64,000 nucleotides of DNA, from NCBI GenBank assembly GCA_035578905.1, contig JAQJVL010000419.1, positions 372,001 through 436,000 of the forward strand. Direction: 5' to 3'. Positions 1 through 11,310 of the stretch are shown piece after piece. Position 1 is the first letter of the stretch, and every line of letters starts with the position of its first letter. Under the pieces are notes generated by a model, which worked only from the letters and a program-made list of their open reading frames with translations, was not told the origin of the DNA and did no database searches. The position numbers were made by a program, and so were the translations under genes. The DNA comes from Stictocephala bisonia. Taxonomy: Eukaryota; Arthropoda; Insecta; Hemiptera; Membracidae.

Positions 1-2055
1 AAGTTACAGAGGTTCCCTTCCATCACATCAGGAGATTTTTTTAACAACAACCAACGCTAAATACATTAAAATACATTAATCTGACATTTACGAGTTTCAA
101 TTTATACTTAGTTAACACGATAATTCAAAAAAACTACCACTGGGACGCAAGTGGTAGTCCGTCCGTCTTCCCCCTGATCCCAAAATTATAAATTAATAAA
201 TTTTGAGTGTTTTAAGCTCAAGTGTAGGAGGTAATGTTTAGTAACATTTATTTCCAGTTCAAATCGTGCCGAAAATGTCAGGAAAAATCCGGTTTGCCGC
301 AAGTGGGCAGGCCGCAAATCGTGTCGTGATACTAGCGCACGTGTTAGAAGCACACAAGAGTCAAAGCGTGTTAGGAGCGCACAACCCTTCTACCTGGGGC
401 CCGGAGGGTCCAATCTGACCTGCCGGCGGTCCGGTATAATCCCCTGGCCATAAATGGATTAAAAAAGGTTGAGTGCACATTCTAGCTCAAATTTAAATAT
501 TTGTGGATTGAAAATTTCTTAAAAAAATAAACACGACGGATATAAAAGTAACATTATTTAATTATATTTCAGTTTTTGTCCCAGTTCAATACGACAATTT
601 TGAGTGTTTTAAGCTCAAGTTAAGGAGCACATGTTTAGTAACATTTAGTTCTAAGCATTGAGTGTAACTATCAACAACAACTAATAACATATTTGAATGA
701 TAATTTGATTTGTTATTGTGAGAACTTATGTAAAAAAAACTAATTTGCTAGATTTAAAAAGTTTATTCTTAAGATACAATTTGGATATAGTTTTAATTGT
801 TATATACTTACTTGAAAATAATATCTTTCAATAAATAAAATAATTACAAATGTATGCATTAATAATATTGTTGTCACACGTGGCGCGGATATCGTAGGCA
901 ATAGGTTATGTTCTTAGTCCTTTTATACCGATATAGCGTCCACACATCGGTCTGGGGAGAACTAGAGAAGCCTGGGCTGTCTCTGTTGGATGGTGGCAAG
1001 GGTTCAGATGTTGTACAGGGAAGAGAATACAACAAGCCAAGTACTAGGCGTAGCTGAAAGCAAAATCAAAACTACGTGGTTCAGAGTCCACGTCAACCTG
1101 CAACTTAGTTTCCTGGCTATTGGACAGTTAATAAATGGTCTTCTGAGCATAAGTCAATTTCAGTTTTTTTTTTTTTTTTCAGTCAACCAGACTACATGTC
1201 GTTCACATTCATTTTACACTTATGTAAGAATTCACTTTGTCCCTAAAATACACTCAAGTTGTATTGACGTCTCAAATCTGAATAATTATTTGAATAATAA
1301 TATTAGGTACAACAGTTTGTATTACAGAATGGTATAGTACAACGCGTCTTGTAACACAGTATTTATTAAATATAACATACATAAAATGTATTAACATAGC
1401 TACATTTTCTTGTATAATGGTATTTGTTATTCTCAAATAAAATTATAATAAAACTTAATTTGACATTTTTACAGCTATATCAACAATGATTATTGTTAGA
1501 ATATTTTATCGGACATGGAAGTAACGTTCAATTGAATGACTGAAGCCAATGCTGCTATATTCTCACCCTTACACTAGTTCATTGAATCATATTCTTACCA
1601 GGTAGTTGTCAGGTAAGTTTGAAGGATGATGAACACTTTGGTGTTATGAACACTTTTAAATAACGAACTTTGTTAGGAAAATTCCAAAAGATAAATCTGA
1701 TAATTATGTGCCAAAGTGATATTGAGAAACACCTGTATCTATGTCCTATTCATATTACAATATAGGGCAAATGGCCTACGACCATATGGGCAATAGAAGA
1801 ACCACATTTTAGAATAAATTTATGTCAGTAATCAACTGATTGTGTTAAGAGTCAAGCAAAACTAGATTAGTAAATCACCCCTTCTATATACTGTATCGAT
1901 AACGTAAATGACTAAAATAAGTAGTTATTATTAACAAACACGTCTAATACTGTACTTAGGCAATAACATTTTGACAATAATTTAATTAAAAACAATCTTC
2001 TAACTACTCTTTACAAATTTCCCCCAAAATATCGCATACTGTAAGTTATAAGGCA

Positions 2056-2122
2056 GAATATATCACAGGATGTCCAGGATATATCACAGGATGTCCAGGA
2101 TATATCACAGGATGTCCAGGAT
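2056..2122. repeat. 21-bp minisatellite, 3 copies
   Basis: Three consecutive copies of ATATATCACAGGATGTCCAGG, visible directly, lie inside the foldback element's spacer. Confidence 0.9.
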
Positions 2123-2765
2123 CTGTAATTTAAAGTAGATACTTATGGATCTAATTTGTATATTATTATAACTAATTCCAGTAAGCGGCTGGCACAAAAG
2201 AGGTTAATTTCTAAAACAAATTAAACAATCAACAATATTGTAGGCCTATAAATATTATTCTACTGTTCAACATTTTTTAATCCTAAATTTAAAAATATAA
2301 CAATTCATTTTTTATTATGGTCTTCCAATAAACATAACAAAAATAACAGATACAAGTAAAAATATTTTTTTTAAATAAATAAAATGAAAAATACAACAAC
2401 AGTATTTAAAATTATAAGTATATATAATACCAACTAAGTTCAACAACCTTACACTTGCTGTCTCGTAGTTAGTATGTTATTAGTTGTTGTTGATAGTCAC
2501 ACTCAATGTCTGGAATTAAATGTTACTAAACATGTGTACTCCTTAACTTGAGCTTAAAACACTCAAAATTGTTGTATTGAACTAGGGAAAAAACTGAAAT
2601 ATAATTAAATAAAATGTTACTTTTATATCAGTTGTGTTTATTTTTAAAGAAATTTTCAATCTACATATATTTAAATTTGAACTAGGATGCGCACTCAACC
2701 TTGTTTAATCCATTTATGGCCGGGGAATTATACAGGACCACCGGCAGGTCAGATTGAACTCTCCG

Positions 2766-2960
2766 GGCCCCAGGTAGAAGAGTTGTGCGCTCCTAACACG
2801 CTTTGACCCTTGTGCAATTTTAACAACCTCCAAGTCCCAGGTAGAAAAGTTGTGCACTCCTAACACGCTTTGACCCTTGTGCAATTCTAACAACCTCCAA
2901 GTCCCAGGTAGAAAAGTTGTGCGCTCCTAACACGCATTGACCCTTGTACGCTTCTAAAAC
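2766..2960. repeat. 67-bp tandem repeat inside the right foldback arm
   Basis: About 2.6 copies of a 67-bp unit start at 2782, 2849 and 2916 with GTTGTGC(G/A)CTCCTAACACG. The left arm has only one copy, so this is a local expansion after the foldback formed. Confidence 0.8.
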
Positions 2961-3471
2961 ATGCGCTACCGCAAATAGGCGCACACCATCAAATTGAAAT
3001 CAAAGTGAAATAATGTTGAGGCAAGTTTATCCAATTAGTATAAACTGTATTAAAAAATGACATCTTATCAGTTATAAATGATGCGATCTTAATAATCTTG
3101 TACCATCTATTAGGAAATCAAATTGCGAATTTTTTTGTGTCCTGTAGTTTTTTTGAGGAGTTTATATTTTTTAAGATATTAAGTCACCATTTTAAAATGG
3201 TACAAAATAGGAACTTGGTACTGAATACTTAATTAGATATTATTAGTTATCATTCATTGAAGATAATATCTTGAAGGGTTGTTAAGATATGATAAATTAT
3301 ATAAAAAATATATTCATACAGACAGACAAAAAGCTAAGTATTTTGGGACATATGTTTGTAGGCATTTTTTCCTTAATTTCCTTGTACGTAACCTTATTTG
3401 AACTCTGAACTCAAACATCTTTATTTTTTTACAATAAATACATTGCACAATAGCGTCATAAACAATATAAT

Positions 3472-3861
3472 TCATTCACTACAGCTATAACTTATAAAAA
3501 TGAAACAAAATTTGGTAGTTGTGAATGTGGTAGCTGTTTTGATAAATGAAACAAAATCTTTAACAATGTAGAAAGCCTCTTTCTGCAGTATTTTCATGAC
3601 CCCCCTTCCAAACAAAATACGATCTTTTTCAACTGGCTGGAGTGAATTGAATAGGGTAACGCTATTGTATAATAGCTGAGTTTTTTTTTTACTTGTTCTT
3701 TGGCGTGGAATTTTCAAATTGTTGTTTTCTCTGAGTGAATTACAAGTTCTATTATTTAACTCTATATTTTGAAATAAATTAAATTTTTTATGGACAAAAA
3801 CAAGGGCTGCATAAATATAAATACAAGTAAAAGTTAAAATGTTATTGTTTTTAAAGAGCAA
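3472..3861 (-). pseudogene. LINE ORF2 C-terminal fragment
   Basis: This minus-strand frame of 129 codons contains a segment (residues about 45-80, including NLKIPRQRTSKKKTQLLYN then LFNSL) that resembles the C-terminal tail of CR1/Jockey-type LINE reverse transcriptases. In those, a basic 'LR(I/L)P..RT' stretch is followed by 'Y.G..LFNSLP'. No reverse-transcriptase catalytic box is present, so this is a 5'-truncated relic. The N-terminal 40 residues are AT-rich and probably not original coding sequence. The family is assigned by motif memory only. Confidence 0.5.
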
Positions 3862-4525
3862 TCTGCATTAATAAGTAGATGGTTTTAAATAAGTCGGAAA
3901 TCTTGAAGAGTTTTTTATGAACACCCTGTGTAAATGTTTCTTCATAATCACTTGCACATCTTCCTGATGTCAATTGGGTTAATTCCATAACTTTCGTTCT
4001 GAATAAACATCTCGGTGAACATTTTGAAACGCTACAAATATCTAACTAAACAAGTAACTAAGCAATCAAATTTTTTTTAATTAATTCTTATCAATACTTT
4101 AAATGTGTACTTGTGACTGCAGAGAATAATTTATCGGATATAATAAAAACTTGGTTCTTGGAGTTCATTAAAAATGTTTTATTAAAAATGAACAAGCCAC
4201 TCCTGGTTCTTAATAAGTTCAGCTGAGTACTTTAGTCTTCTTAAGTAAGTACTGTATAGTATAATTTATACTATTTAAAAGGTGTTTGGAATGCTAAAAA
4301 AATTTTGCCAAGTCCTCTGGTCTTGTTGCAATGAAAGGTTAATCAGGGCAGGACTGAACTCTGAAAGGAATCCACCCCCAAAACACGGATAAAGGCTAGT
4401 TTGTCTAAGAATTGTTTGACCAGGGGAATTGCAGCGCAGGTCCGAAATTTGTTTTAGGTTTAGATCCAAAAACTTTAAGCCCAAAACAACAATATTCCTG
4501 TTTCATTTGGGGGTGTGGATTTGTT

Positions 4526-4860
4526 GCTGCTGGTACCCCTGATGGGGTGTGAATTTGGATGTGGCTGCTGGTACCCCTGATGGGGTGTGAATTTGGATGT
4601 GGCTGCTGGTACACCTGATGGGGTGTGAATTTGGATGTGGCTGCTGGTACCCCTGATGGGGTGTGAATTTGGATGTGGCTGCTGGTACCCCTGATGGGGT
4701 GTGAATTTGGATGTGGCTGCTGGTACCCCTGATGGGGTGTGAATTTGGATGTGGCTGCTGGTACCCCTGATGGGGTGTGAATTTGGATGTGGCTGCTGGT
4801 ACCCCTGATGGGGCGTGAATTTGGATGTGGCTGCTGGTACCCCTGATTGGGTGTGAATTT
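4526..4860. repeat. 38-bp minisatellite, ~9 copies
   Basis: The unit contains TGCTGGTACCCCTGATGGGG and GTGTGAATTTGGATGTGG and is nearly identical between copies (one CACC variant, one GGGCG, one TTGGG). Because 38 is not a multiple of 3, the minus-strand frames read as a 38-residue period through the array. I read those frames as by-products and not as proteins. Confidence 0.9.
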
Positions 4861-5324
4861 GAACACACTCGGATTATGTAATATGACACTAAACATTGTG
4901 ATGTTTTACCAGTATTTTAATCAGAAAGGCCTTACTTGTTTTAAAAAGATAAATTAAAATATTGAATATATTCACAAATTTTAAAATAAAAAACACGTTT
5001 TTAATTTATGTTATATTTGTAACACTTCTGTCGTTATATTATATTATTATTTATTCAACAGGCACAAACGAGAATTAAATGAAAAATATTAGCCCTAATT
5101 AAGATCAGTAGTTCTGGATGTGACAATATTTGTATTATCTCTTTTCAAAAATAAAATATTGTAATATTTATTGCAATGGTTCTGGTAGAATATTTTGTTA
5201 CTTTCGAAACAGCCATAGTGGCAACTGGAAAACGTTCTTGTTTAATCAGGAGAAAAATTATGATACTTATAGACAAATAAATTCATTATTGATGAGAAGG
5301 CCAATGTTTTCTCATCAATAATGA

Positions 5325-5378
5325 ATATAGATAAGATAAGATAAGATATAGATAAGATATAGATATAGATAAGATAGG
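5325..5378. repeat. GATA-rich microsatellite
   Basis: Alternating ATAAGATAAGATATAGATA motifs form a short simple repeat. Confidence 0.8.
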
Positions 5379-7187
5379 CTCAGCTAAGACAGGGCTGTAG
5401 GATGAATATTTTACCCTAATTCTTGTCAATGATGTACGGTACATAATCAGTTCTTATCTCATGTAGTTGAGCGTTTTTTCATTTAAAGTCTGGATGACTT
5501 TTACATATAGTTTGAAAACAAAAGAATTGCTGAGTAATTGCAAACTTATCGAGTGATCTACAGTTTTGCGGTGTTTTGTTATAGGAGTATCAAATATGAA
5601 TCAGAATATATACCCTAACATACACCCACGATTCGTGAGGAAGGGAAAGGTATTTTGTAAGTTGTGGGAGAAGTAGAGGTTATGTGAACTGGTCAACAGG
5701 AAATTGTTCGTGACATCTTTTTTAATTGAATTGGACAGTCATGGTAAATTTGGCGGATTCTATGAGTAAGGGAGAGACGAAGACGAGGCAAGCAGAGAGC
5801 GGAGTGAGCGAGCGAGTCTAGACACTGTGGACCGGTCCCTACTAGGCATCTGGCCCTAGACAGGCACTACAAGGATTCTCAGAACGAAGGAAACAGACTC
5901 CCGGCGTGTTTTTTTCCACCTCCTCGCGACGCGAAGCCTTGAAAAGGGGAAGTGTTGAGGAATCGCCGATTCACCCAGTTGACTAGTATAAATCACATTT
6001 CCAATGTTTTAGTAACGATTTATAGTGATTCACGTGTATAGGAACAGTTGGATTCTGCTCAATTTCTCGTCATAGCAAACATAACGTTGCTTCGAGTCGC
6101 TAAAATAACATGTGTTTAAAGTTTTTGTTTGCATTTGCTTTCATCTCTGCTCTTTTCTAATGGAAGTGGAATTAAAGTGGTCAAACCAGTTATTAAGAAT
6201 GAAGAAGAACTATTGCGTTTGATAGCGGTGTTTTATATTCTTGGAAAACGTTCCAACTGTTACTTTGTATCTTACTATGTTTAAATGGCGTCTTAGAGTT
6301 AAAACTCATTGGTACCGGGCAAAATCTATTTTTTCCATTCGACCAAAGGAGGTTTTATTTTTTTCTACTTTCTTTGCTAATATTTCTGTTTTGTACTTGT
6401 TCTCAATTAATCCTTCAGATAAGCTTACTGTGTTTAGAAGTAACGAGAACTCTGTCGTTACTGACAACTCATAAGCTTTATCTCTTAAAATAACTTCAAT
6501 TTACAAAAGTTCCCTGTTTTATAATTATCATTAGTTACGTAATAAAGTACAAGACTAAGCAAAGTTTACTTTGAAATTGATAAATAAATTAATATAGCAA
6601 ATTAATTTGGGCATTCGTGCTGTTGCGTGTGAGTAGCACAGTTCCCAGGAAAAACAACGTCTGCACAAGAACCGGGACGTCTGGGCCAGCCGTACAACAA
6701 CAGTTACATTTGTTAGACTTCTTAATTTTCGGTGGAACAGTAATAATATTCTTTTAACGTACAATTCCTGCAATCTACGTCACACTAGGCTACGTCATTC
6801 TGCGGGTGGAGGTCTGGGCGTGTGTTATAAATAAATCTACGATTTGGATTACATAATCAGATTCCATGAAATATTGATTCAGAACATACTTATGTCTGTT
6901 TTCATAAATTTAGGTCAACTGAATATAGTGTTAAGGATATATAGATACCAGCCGACAGTACTTGCTTCACTTCGGGGTGGATCTCTACGCTTGCTTGCCC
7001 TTCCCTGCGTGGTTCTTTCCAAACTATTACATCAGTATATAAGCTCAGCCTGCCGCCGTTCTCCAGGATAAAACAATCTATATACAATAGTATAAGACAT
7101 AAGACCATAATTAGTAAATGGTGATTTAGCTTTAAATAAGCTGTCAGTAGTCATCGTACATCATAATAATTAAATGTTACATGCATA

Positions 7188-7220
7188 GCCCGTCCGCCCT
7201 CCCATACACGTACAGTGGTG
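7188..7220 (-). repeat. Single monomer of the G-rich 36-bp minisatellite
   Basis: CCCGTCCGCCCTCCCATACACG followed by TACAGTGGT is a lone, reverse-oriented copy of the unit that forms the arrays at 19.06 and 58.56 kb. Confidence 0.7.
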
Positions 7221-7315
7221 TTAGGTACAAATAGTAACACTGTTCATACTAAAAACACAAATAGTAAACAAGTAGAGTTTTAAGTAAGTTGACTTAGAAT
7301 GATCTTTATACATTG

Positions 7316-7440
7316 TGAGTCCCCCTGGTATGAGGGTGGTAAGTGTGGTTTATAGAAATATATCGCCATAATATATAAATATATATTGTACTTGTATTAT
7401 AATAATTTTGTGTTGTGTACCGTTTAGTTAAAATTATTAA
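7316..7440. repeat. Dispersed repeat, partner at 53745-53870
   Basis: The segment with CTGGTATGAGGGTGGTAAG, GTGGTTTA, ATCGCCATAAT and TTTGTGTTGTG matches, with divergence and in the same order, the segment at 53745-53870 (GGTCTGAGGATGGTAAGCG onward). It is probably an old unclassified interspersed element. Confidence 0.55.
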
Positions 7441-8737
7441 ACGGAAGATAACACAAAATTATAAATTAAATTGAACTAATAAAATATTACAGTCATAACC
7501 CCATATTTAAAAATAAAATATTAGTTTAATAGGAATAAATGGATTTTATTGAAAGGTCGTGTTTAAAAAGTATTCCTAAATATGTAGAAACTTCTTTTCT
7601 AAACAATCTAAGGATTAAGTATAATAATAAAATTTTAGTGAGTTTTTCTCAAAATGAATAACCCACTTCTGAAAACGTAGTAAAATGGTTTATAGGAGGA
7701 AATTAAATATAGGAAAGTATTGAAAAATAAGGCGAAAATTAAAAAATGATGTAACACAGGATATTGGCCAAACTATAAAGTATTGATAAAATGAAATGAC
7801 TGTATATTGAAAAAATAAAACATTATTAATAAAGCAAACATAATTTGAAAAGATGCACATTATACATTAGACAAAGTACAGAAATAATAATCAAATAAAA
7901 ACTAATTTAAGCTAAATTGTATTTAAATCTTTATCAATAGAATACAGAGTAAAGAAGCTTATATTCAATAGAAAACTTGACAATAGTGTTTTGGATTAAG
8001 GTTATATTAATAATAATTGGTAACTAAAAATTAAGATTCAGTAGAGACGTAAGGTAAATTCCACCAATAATCGTTGAAAACCACCAAAATGTTGAAAACC
8101 ACTTTTATTCATATTCATACCATAACCACTTTTCTAAATAATCTACTAAACGATGATAACATTGATATGGGTCTAAAATTATTACAATCCGATCTATCTT
8201 ACATACTAGTATAATCTTGTATTTTTTTAATAATTTCTGGAAATTACCATTTAACATGGAGTAAATTACAAAATGAATCCGTGGAATCTGTAATTAATTC
8301 AGCATATCACTCTTTGAAAGTTTTGATGGAAAATAATAGAATCTACCGGATCTGGACGAGTTAAGAGATTTTGTTAGATCCACTACTTCAACATTAGTAG
8401 TTGCTATTAGAACAACTGAGGATGTCGAGTTAAAAGTACCATTGAAGGTAATCATATTACATACTTGTAATGTATTCTCCCAACATTGACAAAGTAATTA
8501 TTTAATATATCAGCCACTTTATAGGATTTATTTCATAATTATTTGAAAACACCTTCTTTTGTGTTGCGTGAGAACAACACCTTTGAAAAAAACATCTAGT
8601 GTTGCGCTCACTAGATGAATAATTTTTGTTTATGTTTGTATTAATAATTTTCCAAACATCGTTTTTGATTGATTATTACTTTAATTTATTTCATTTTTAT
8701 CTTTTAAAATCTTATAATATTACGAAAATATAATTTA

Positions 8738-8868
8738 ATATAAGAATTAACAATTCGTAAAGGATGACAAATATATGGACAATCGTCAAAAGAAGACTAG
8801 GAAGTTTATACACCAAGAGTTAAAGACTTAATCAGAAATCATCCTTTACGAATTGTTAATTCTTATAT
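8738..8868. repeat. 28-bp perfect inverted repeat, 75-bp spacer
   Basis: The arms at 8738-8765 and 8841-8868 are exact reverse complements (core TAACAATTCGTAAAGGAT). They sit directly before the 72-bp array. Together they could be the end of a small foldback element. Confidence 0.85.
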
Positions 8869-8871
8869 AAT

Positions 8872-9765
8872 TAGTTAGTTATCTTGATTCTTTGACGATT
8901 TGCCATACAACTAGTTACCTTGATTCTTTGACGATTTGCCATACAACTAGTTATCTTGATTCTTTGGCGATTTGAAATTCAACTAGTTTTCTTGATTCTT
9001 TAACGATTTGCCTGCCATACAACTAGTTATCTTGATTCTTTGGCGAAATGCCATACAACTAATTATATTAGTTCTTTAACGATTTGCCATACAACTAGTT
9101 ATCTTGATTCTTTGGCGATTTGCCATACAACTAATTATATTAGTTCTTTGACGATTTGCCATACAACTAGTTATCTTGATTCTTTGGCGATTTGCCATAC
9201 AACTAATTATATTAGTTCTTTGACGATTTGCCATACAACTAGTTATCTTGATTCTTTGGCGATTTGCCATACAACTAATTATATTAGTTCTTTGACGATT
9301 TGCCATACAACTAGTTATCTTGATTCTTTGGCGATTTGCCATACAACTAATTATATTAGTTCTTTAACGATTTGCCATACAACTAGTTATCTTGATTCTT
9401 TGGCGATTTGCCATACAACTAATTATATTAGTTCTTTGACGATTTGCCATACAACTAGTTATCTTGATTCTTTGGCGATTTGCCATACAACTAATTATAT
9501 TAGTTCTTTGACGATTTGCCATACAACTAGTTATCTTGATTCTTTGGCGATTTGAAATACAACTAGTTTTCTTGATTCTTTGACGATTTGCCTGCCATAC
9601 AACTAGTTATCTTGATTCTTTGGCGATTTGCCATACAACTAATTATATTAGTTCTTTAACGATTTGCCATACAACTAGTTATCTTGATCCTTTGGCGATT
9701 TGCCATACAACTAATTATATTAGTTCTTTGACGATTTGCCATACAACTAGTTATCTTGATTCTTT
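8872..9765. repeat. 36-bp minisatellite in a 72-bp dimeric order
   Basis: The unit contains TTTGCCATACAACTAGTTAT then CTTGATTCTTTG. Copies alternate between a form with CTAGTTATCTTGATTC and a form with CTAATTATATTAGTTC, giving a 72-bp higher-order unit for most of the array. The outermost copies are less regular (AAATTCAACTAGTTTTC variants). A 24-residue periodic frame stays open on the plus strand because 72 is divisible by 3, but there is no sign of a gene around it. Confidence 0.9.
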
Positions 9766-10440
9766 TTAAAAGGAATGCTTCATTAAATTATTTTGGTAAT
9801 TTAGTGTTCAAACCGCCATGTTTAGAACTTGGCAGTAGATAAGTGTTGGTTCTTTTGATATAAGTAAAAATATTGTTTGAAATTGATTTTGGTCCTCTGA
9901 AGTAACGAGAGAAACAGATATTATAGGTTGTAATTTAAAACTTGTAATAATATATGGGAGTCTTTTTGTTATTATATTCTTTTGCTCATTTAAAGACAAA
10001 TGAGTTGATTTACATCTGTATACAACATTGATAATAATTCACAATTCTAAGCTTTGATACGATGTCCTGTGAAACAAACAATGTCTAGAGATTCTTTATT
10101 ACACCGTCCTTCTACTTTTTGGTGTATTATTTTATTATTTTTAATGCCGAATCATAAAAGTATTCACGTGAATTTAATTTACTGTTAAATTTGACAATTG
10201 TAATTTGCGTGATTCCAATCTTTTTTTAGTTTGTATTTCATTTTTCCATCTACAAAAATATTTCTTTTGGTTATTCGTACTGGTACATTGTTATTATTAA
10301 TCTTAGGAGGATCAATAGTACCAGACATTAATTTTAGGAGAAGTGCCCTTCCTGATTTATTAAAATATACACCATGTTTTTAATGAGTTTTCAAATTTCG
10401 ATAATTTAAAGAAACTGCGATTAAGCAGCACTATCTTTCT

Positions 10441-10998
10441 AATAATAAGATAGTTGAATAATATAAATAAGATAGTTGAATTAATATTAATAAGATTGTT
10501 GAATTAATATTAATAAGATAGTTGAATTAATATTAATAAGATAGTTGAATTAATATTAATAAGATAGTTGAATTATTATTAATAAGATAGTTGAATTAAT
10601 ATTAATAAGATAGTTGAATTAGTATTAATAAAATAGTTAAATTAATATTAATAAGATAGTTGAATTAATATTAATAAGATAGTTGAATTAATATTAATAA
10701 GATAGTTGAATTAATATTAATAAGATAGTTGAATTAATATTAATAAGATAGTTGAATTAATATTAATAAGATAGTTGAATTAATATTAATAAGATAAATG
10801 AATTAATATTAATAAGATAGTTGAATTAATATTAATAAGATAGTTGAATTAATATTAATAAGATAGTTGAATTAGTATTAATAAGATTGTTGAATTAATA
10901 TTAATAATATAGTTGAATTAATATTAATAAGATAGTTGAATTAATATTAATAAGATAGTTAAATTAATAATAATAAGATAGTTGAATTAATACTAATC
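10441..10998. repeat. 23-bp AT-rich minisatellite, ~24 copies
   Basis: The unit GATAGTTGAATTAATATT plus AATAA repeats with few substitutions. There is no open frame of note. Confidence 0.9.
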
Positions 10999-11310
10999 AT
11001 TAAAGTTAATTTTATCAAATAAAATAAATAATCATATTCATACCATACCTGGGGTTGATTTAATATACCAAACTCTTCAATGTAGATTAAATTAAATATA
11101 TCAACAAACAGATAACTGTATTTTGAGTAATATAATTTTTACCAGCAATGATTATAAGAAATTCGTCCTGTTTTAATGGCTTAACTTCAGAATTTAGTTG
11201 ATTTGGAACCAGTCATTCAAACAAAAGAAATGCAAATTTATTTCACCAAAGTAAGAATAAAACTTAATTTGAATAAATCATTGTTTTTTTAAATGACAGC
11301 TTTACTCATT

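Larger units (their letters stand above)
290..2985. mobile_element. Foldback / long-TIR element, non-coding
   Basis: A segment at about 300-690 recurs in inverted orientation at about 2475-2985. Shared blocks include the 'TTAGGAGCGCACAAC' stretch, the 'CCATAAATGGATTAA' stretch, the 'GAGTGTTTTAAGCTCAAG' stretch and the 'ATCAACAACAACTAATAAC' inner end, in mirrored order. The arms are mostly alike with scattered substitutions and enclose about 1.8 kb of AT-rich DNA with no credible ORF. A partial direct copy of the inner arm lies at about 197-245. This architecture fits a foldback or long-TIR non-autonomous DNA transposon. I could not define target-site duplications, so the outer edges are approximate. 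Confidence 0.7.
5379..8737. other. Mostly featureless AT-rich DNA
   Basis: I see no convincing gene. A GC-richer stretch at 5740-5960 (GAGCGGAGTGAGCGAGCGAG and nearby CpGs) could be an old promoter or 5' exon but has no ORF or paired splice sites. A 77-codon frame at 6241-6474 has no recognisable motif. TATATAAG at about 7038 lies in another locally GC-rich patch. Two dispersed repeats are listed separately at 7188 and 7316. Confidence 0.5.

Noticed and set aside
4405..4896. Repeat-rich protein of 163 codons on the minus strand
   Set aside because: A 38-bp minisatellite read in rotating frames; two overlapping frames are open equally.
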